Below are positions 62,056 to 64,000 of a stretch of DNA of 64,000 nucleotides, piece after piece; the stretch's first letter is position 1, and the number at the start of each line of letters is the position of its first letter. The stretch comes from Nocardioides sp. QY071. Its GTDB lineage: Bacteria; Actinomycetota; Actinomycetes; Propionibacteriales; Nocardioidaceae. Made by a program: the position numbers and the translations under genes. Below the pieces are notes generated by a model that ran no database searches, was not told where the DNA came from, and saw only the letters and a list, made by a program, of their open reading frames with translations. The stretch spans positions 4,960,001-5,024,000 of the forward strand of contig NZ_CP124681.1 of NCBI RefSeq assembly GCF_029961765.1. Reading direction: 5' to 3'.

Positions 62056-62811
62056 TCAGCGGGTGGTGTAGCCGCCGTTGGCGAAGATGGTCTGGCCGGT
62101 GATCCACCAGCCCTCGGTCGCGAGGAACCGGACGATCGGGGCGATGTCCTCGATCTTCGTGAGCTGTCCGCCCAAGGCCTGCGACTTGTGGTAGTCGACG
62201 CGCTCAGGCGTCTCCTGGCCGTAGAAGAACGGGGTGTCCATCGGACCGGGTGCGATCGAGTTGACCGAGATGCCCCGCGCCGCGAACTCCTTGGCGGCGG
62301 CCCGCGTGAAGTGCTCCACCGGCGACTTGCCGCCGGCGTACGTCGAGTAGCCGTCGGTGAACGCGGCGAGCAGCGAGGTCAGGATCGTGATCACCTTGCC
62401 GTTGTCGGCGAGATGACGACCGGCCTCACGCAGGAAGAAGTACGCCGACTTCGCATTCACGTCGAGCATGTCGTCGTACTCCGCCTCGGTGGTGTCGACG
62501 ATCGGCTTGCGGAGCACCTTGCCGACAGTGTTGACCGCGATGTCGATCGGGCCGAGCGCCGCGGCCGCGTCGGCGAAGAGCCGCTCTACGCTCTCGACCT
62601 TGGTGAGGTCGCCGGTGAGCAGGACGCCCTTGCCGCTGGCGGCCTCGACCGCGGCCAGCGTCTCCTCGGCCGCGGGGCGGGTTGCCTCGGAGTTGTAGTG
62701 GATGGCGACGTTCGCACCGGCCTCGGCGACCTGGCGGCTGATCAGCCCTCCGAGGTTCTTGGCGCCGGCGGCGACGAGGACGTTCTTGCCTTCGAGAGTG
62801 GGGACGGACAT
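62056..62811 (-). CDS. Short-chain dehydrogenase/reductase (divergent nucleotide motif)
   Basis: 251 residues. The fold is that of classical SDRs, with GDLT, VNTVGKVLRK, Ser and the Y-x3-K active site (YSTYAGGK), and the SINSIAPGPMDTPF-like segment (VNSIAPGPMDTPFFYGQ). The N-terminal glycine motif, normally TGxxxGIG, is AAGAKNLGG here, which may change the cofactor-binding loop. It is divergent from a TetR regulator and followed by a SnoaL-like gene. Confidence 0.85.
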   Translation of the reverse strand: MSVPTLEGKNVLVAAGAKNLGGLISRQVAEAGANVAIHYNSEATRPAAEETLAAVEAASGKGVLLTGDLTKVESVERLFADAAAALGPIDIAVNTVGKVLRKPIVDTTEAEYDDMLDVNAKSAYFFLREAGRHLADNGKVITILTSLLAAFTDGYSTYAGGKSPVEHFTRAAAKEFAARGISVNSIAPGPMDTPFFYGQETPERVDYHKSQALGGQLTKIEDIAPIVRFLATEGWWITGQTIFANGGYTTR

Positions 62812-62834
62812 GCGCCTCTTCCTTCGTGTTGTAC

Positions 62835-62855
62835 CGATACACGTTCCATATATCG
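62835..62855 (+). promoter_or_regulatory. Candidate TetR operator in the SDR/tetR intergenic region
   Basis: CGATA at the left and TATCG at the right of this 21-bp stretch form an inverted repeat with an 11-bp AT-rich spacer. The whole 68-bp gap between the divergent starts (62812-62879) is much more AT-rich than the rest of the window and contains further short dyads, as expected for overlapping promoters and operators. Confidence 0.4.
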
Positions 62856-62879
62856 CTGTTCCAGACGTACTATATCGAT

Positions 62880-63599
62880 GTGATAGCAGAACGCAAGAGC
62901 GATACACGATCGGATACGCGGCAGGAGCTCCTCGAGGCGGCCGCAGCGCTGATCAGCGACGCCCCCGGTCAGGACGTGCCTCTACGCGCCATCTGCGACC
63001 GCGTCGGCGTGAAGCTGCCGACGCTCTACCACTTCTTCGGCAGCAAGGACGGCCTGCTCGCGGCCGTCGTCGAGTACGGCTTCGCGAGCTACCTCGCACT
63101 CAAGCAGGCGACCGAGCCCTCCGGCGACCCCATCGAGGACATCCGGCACGGCTGGGACACCCACGTCCGCTTCGGTCTCGACAACGCCGGGTTCTACGCG
63201 CTGATGTACGGCCAGGTCACCCCGCGACGCCGGCCCGAGGCAGCCGCGGATCCTCACGCCGCGCTGATGAGGCTGTGCCAGGAGGCCGAGGCGCAGGGCC
63301 GGCTGGCGGTTCCGGCCGCCGTCGCTGCCGATCACGTGCTGGCCGCGAACGTCGGCGTGACGCTGTTCCTCATCACCGCGGAGGAACCGGACCTCGCCCT
63401 GGCCGGCCAGGTCCGCGACGCGACGATCGCCGCGATCACCGGACTCCCCGGCGTACCTGCGGGCGACGCGGCGGACGGTGCTGCCTTGGCGCAGCGCCTC
63501 CTCCACTCGCTCGGGGGTGCGGAAGACACGATCGGCGAGGCAGAGGTGACGTTGCTGCGCAAGTGGCTGGGAAGGCTGGCCGCCGGCGCGTCGAGCTGA
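62880..63599 (+). CDS. TetR-family transcriptional regulator
   Basis: 239 residues from GTG 62880; the frame is open further upstream to 62826 but that part would cover the promoter. The helix-turn-helix is RQELLEAAAALISDAPGQDVPLRAICDRVGVKLPTLYHFFGSKDGLLAAVVEYGF. The C-terminal domain (VTPRRRPEAAADPHAALMRLCQEAEAQGRL) is of the TetR_C type. It probably represses the divergent SDR and SnoaL-like genes. Confidence 0.85.
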   Translation: MIAERKSDTRSDTRQELLEAAAALISDAPGQDVPLRAICDRVGVKLPTLYHFFGSKDGLLAAVVEYGFASYLALKQATEPSGDPIEDIRHGWDTHVRFGLDNAGFYALMYGQVTPRRRPEAAADPHAALMRLCQEAEAQGRLAVPAAVAADHVLAANVGVTLFLITAEEPDLALAGQVRDATIAAITGLPGVPAGDAADGAALAQRLLHSLGGAEDTIGEAEVTLLRKWLGRLAAGASS

Positions 63600-63608
63600 G
63601 ACGCGCAC

Positions 63609-64000
63609 TCAGCCTGCGCGGAGACCTTGCTGTCGCGCGGCGGCCAGCCGGCGCCACATGTCCCACGCCCGCCCGACCTGCCCCGCGTTCGTGTCCGCCG
63701 CGGCTCTGCCCTCGCCGACCGTGAGCTGCACGGTGTCGCCGAGCGGCATGCTGCGCAGCTGGAGCGCGGCGTTCTCCTCGGCATAGACAGCGCGGTAGAC
63801 CGCGAGCGGGAGGGAGGGAGCGACCGCCACCGAGCCGTGCCCGCGCATCAGCGCGAACGGGGCCTCGCCCAGCGAGGCAGCGAGCGCGGCACCCAAGTCG
63901 GCATCACGGACGAGGAGGTCGGTCGCGTCGCCAGCCACGTCCCGGATCTCGAAGCGGGCGATGCCGTCAGCCAGGAATCCGGCCATGTGGAACAGCGGGC
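63609..64000 (-). CDS. Class II aldolase/adducin family protein, partial
   Basis: The gene runs off the right edge; about 130 C-terminal residues are present. PLFHMAGFLADG and ALMRGHGSVAVAPSLPLAVYRAVYAEENAALQ match the class II aldolase/adducin family, where the histidines of HMAG and RGHG bind the catalytic metal. The frame continues upstream of the first internal ATG (63986), so that codon is not the start. Members split or isomerise phosphorylated or hydroxy-acid sugars; the substrate cannot be told. Confidence 0.78.
   Translation of the reverse strand, partial: PLFHMAGFLADGIARFEIRDVAGDATDLLVRDADLGAALAASLGEAPFALMRGHGSVAVAPSLPLAVYRAVYAEENAALQLRSMPLGDTVQLTVGEGRAAADTNAGQVGRAWDMWRRLAAARQQGLRAG

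Overview
The window is high-GC DNA (roughly 70%), with GTG and TTG starts and many 1-4 bp start/stop overlaps. Together with a complete mycofactocin locus, AceE-type pyruvate dehydrogenase and several actinobacterial regulator types, this points to an actinomycete, most likely Nocardioides or a close relative. That placement is an inference. No rRNA, tRNA or CRISPR array was seen.

Layout. 1-6.6 kb: end of an HxlR-type regulator, a gamma-carbonic anhydrase homologue, a hipBA toxin-antitoxin module with three evenly spaced operators, an OsmC protein, an IS110-family element, and a deaminase-like amidohydrolase facing a GntR regulator. 6.6-21.6 kb: mixed accessory metabolism, each part with its own regulator. 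It holds an S51 peptidase homologue, acyl-CoA dehydrogenase/TetR, a collagen-like secreted protein, a PLP aminotransferase, ArsR-SulP, a sirtuin, TetR/flavin monooxygenase, FAD oxidase-cupin/LacI, a glutamate-synthase-like FMN protein and a lipoate ligase homologue. 21.8-30.1 kb: pyruvate node, with LysR, PDH E1, PDH E2 and pyruvate carboxylase. 30.2-33.1 kb: a flavin amine oxidase and an aldehyde dehydrogenase.

33.1-60 kb is a nearly continuous alcohol-oxidation region built around the peptide-derived redox cofactor mycofactocin. It contains mftA-B-C-D-E-SDR-mftF as one tightly overlapping operon with mftR divergent; a zinc-type NDMA-dependent alcohol dehydrogenase; an iron-type NDMA-dependent methanol/ethanol dehydrogenase; the mycofactocin-glycan methyltransferase mftM; two MoxR-ATPase plus VWA-protein pairs, each beside one of those dehydrogenases; a second iron-type alcohol dehydrogenase in an operon with a two-component system; acetaldehyde dehydrogenase with its DUF779 partner; acetyl-CoA synthetase (frameshifted here); an acetate transporter; and an adenylate kinase. 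The genes account for the path alcohol to aldehyde to acetate to acetyl-CoA, with electrons going to mycofactocin. Shared DNA motifs (TGTTCAG-N3-CTGGACA, TGCAACC-N3-TTGCAAC and CRP-like TGTGA-N6-TCACA) suggest at least three layers of control. 60-64 kb: 5-oxoprolinase subunits B and C, a SnoaL-like protein and SDR with a divergent TetR, and the end of a class II aldolase-family gene.

The most notable items are the two MoxR-VWA pairs beside mycofactocin-dependent dehydrogenases (one ATPase has a histidine-rich tail), the shared regulatory motifs, an 11-bp repeat that makes a ladder of five ATGA stop-start overlaps between arsR and sulP, and a palindromic dispersed repeat that forms the interdomain linker of PDH E2 and the tail of MftC.
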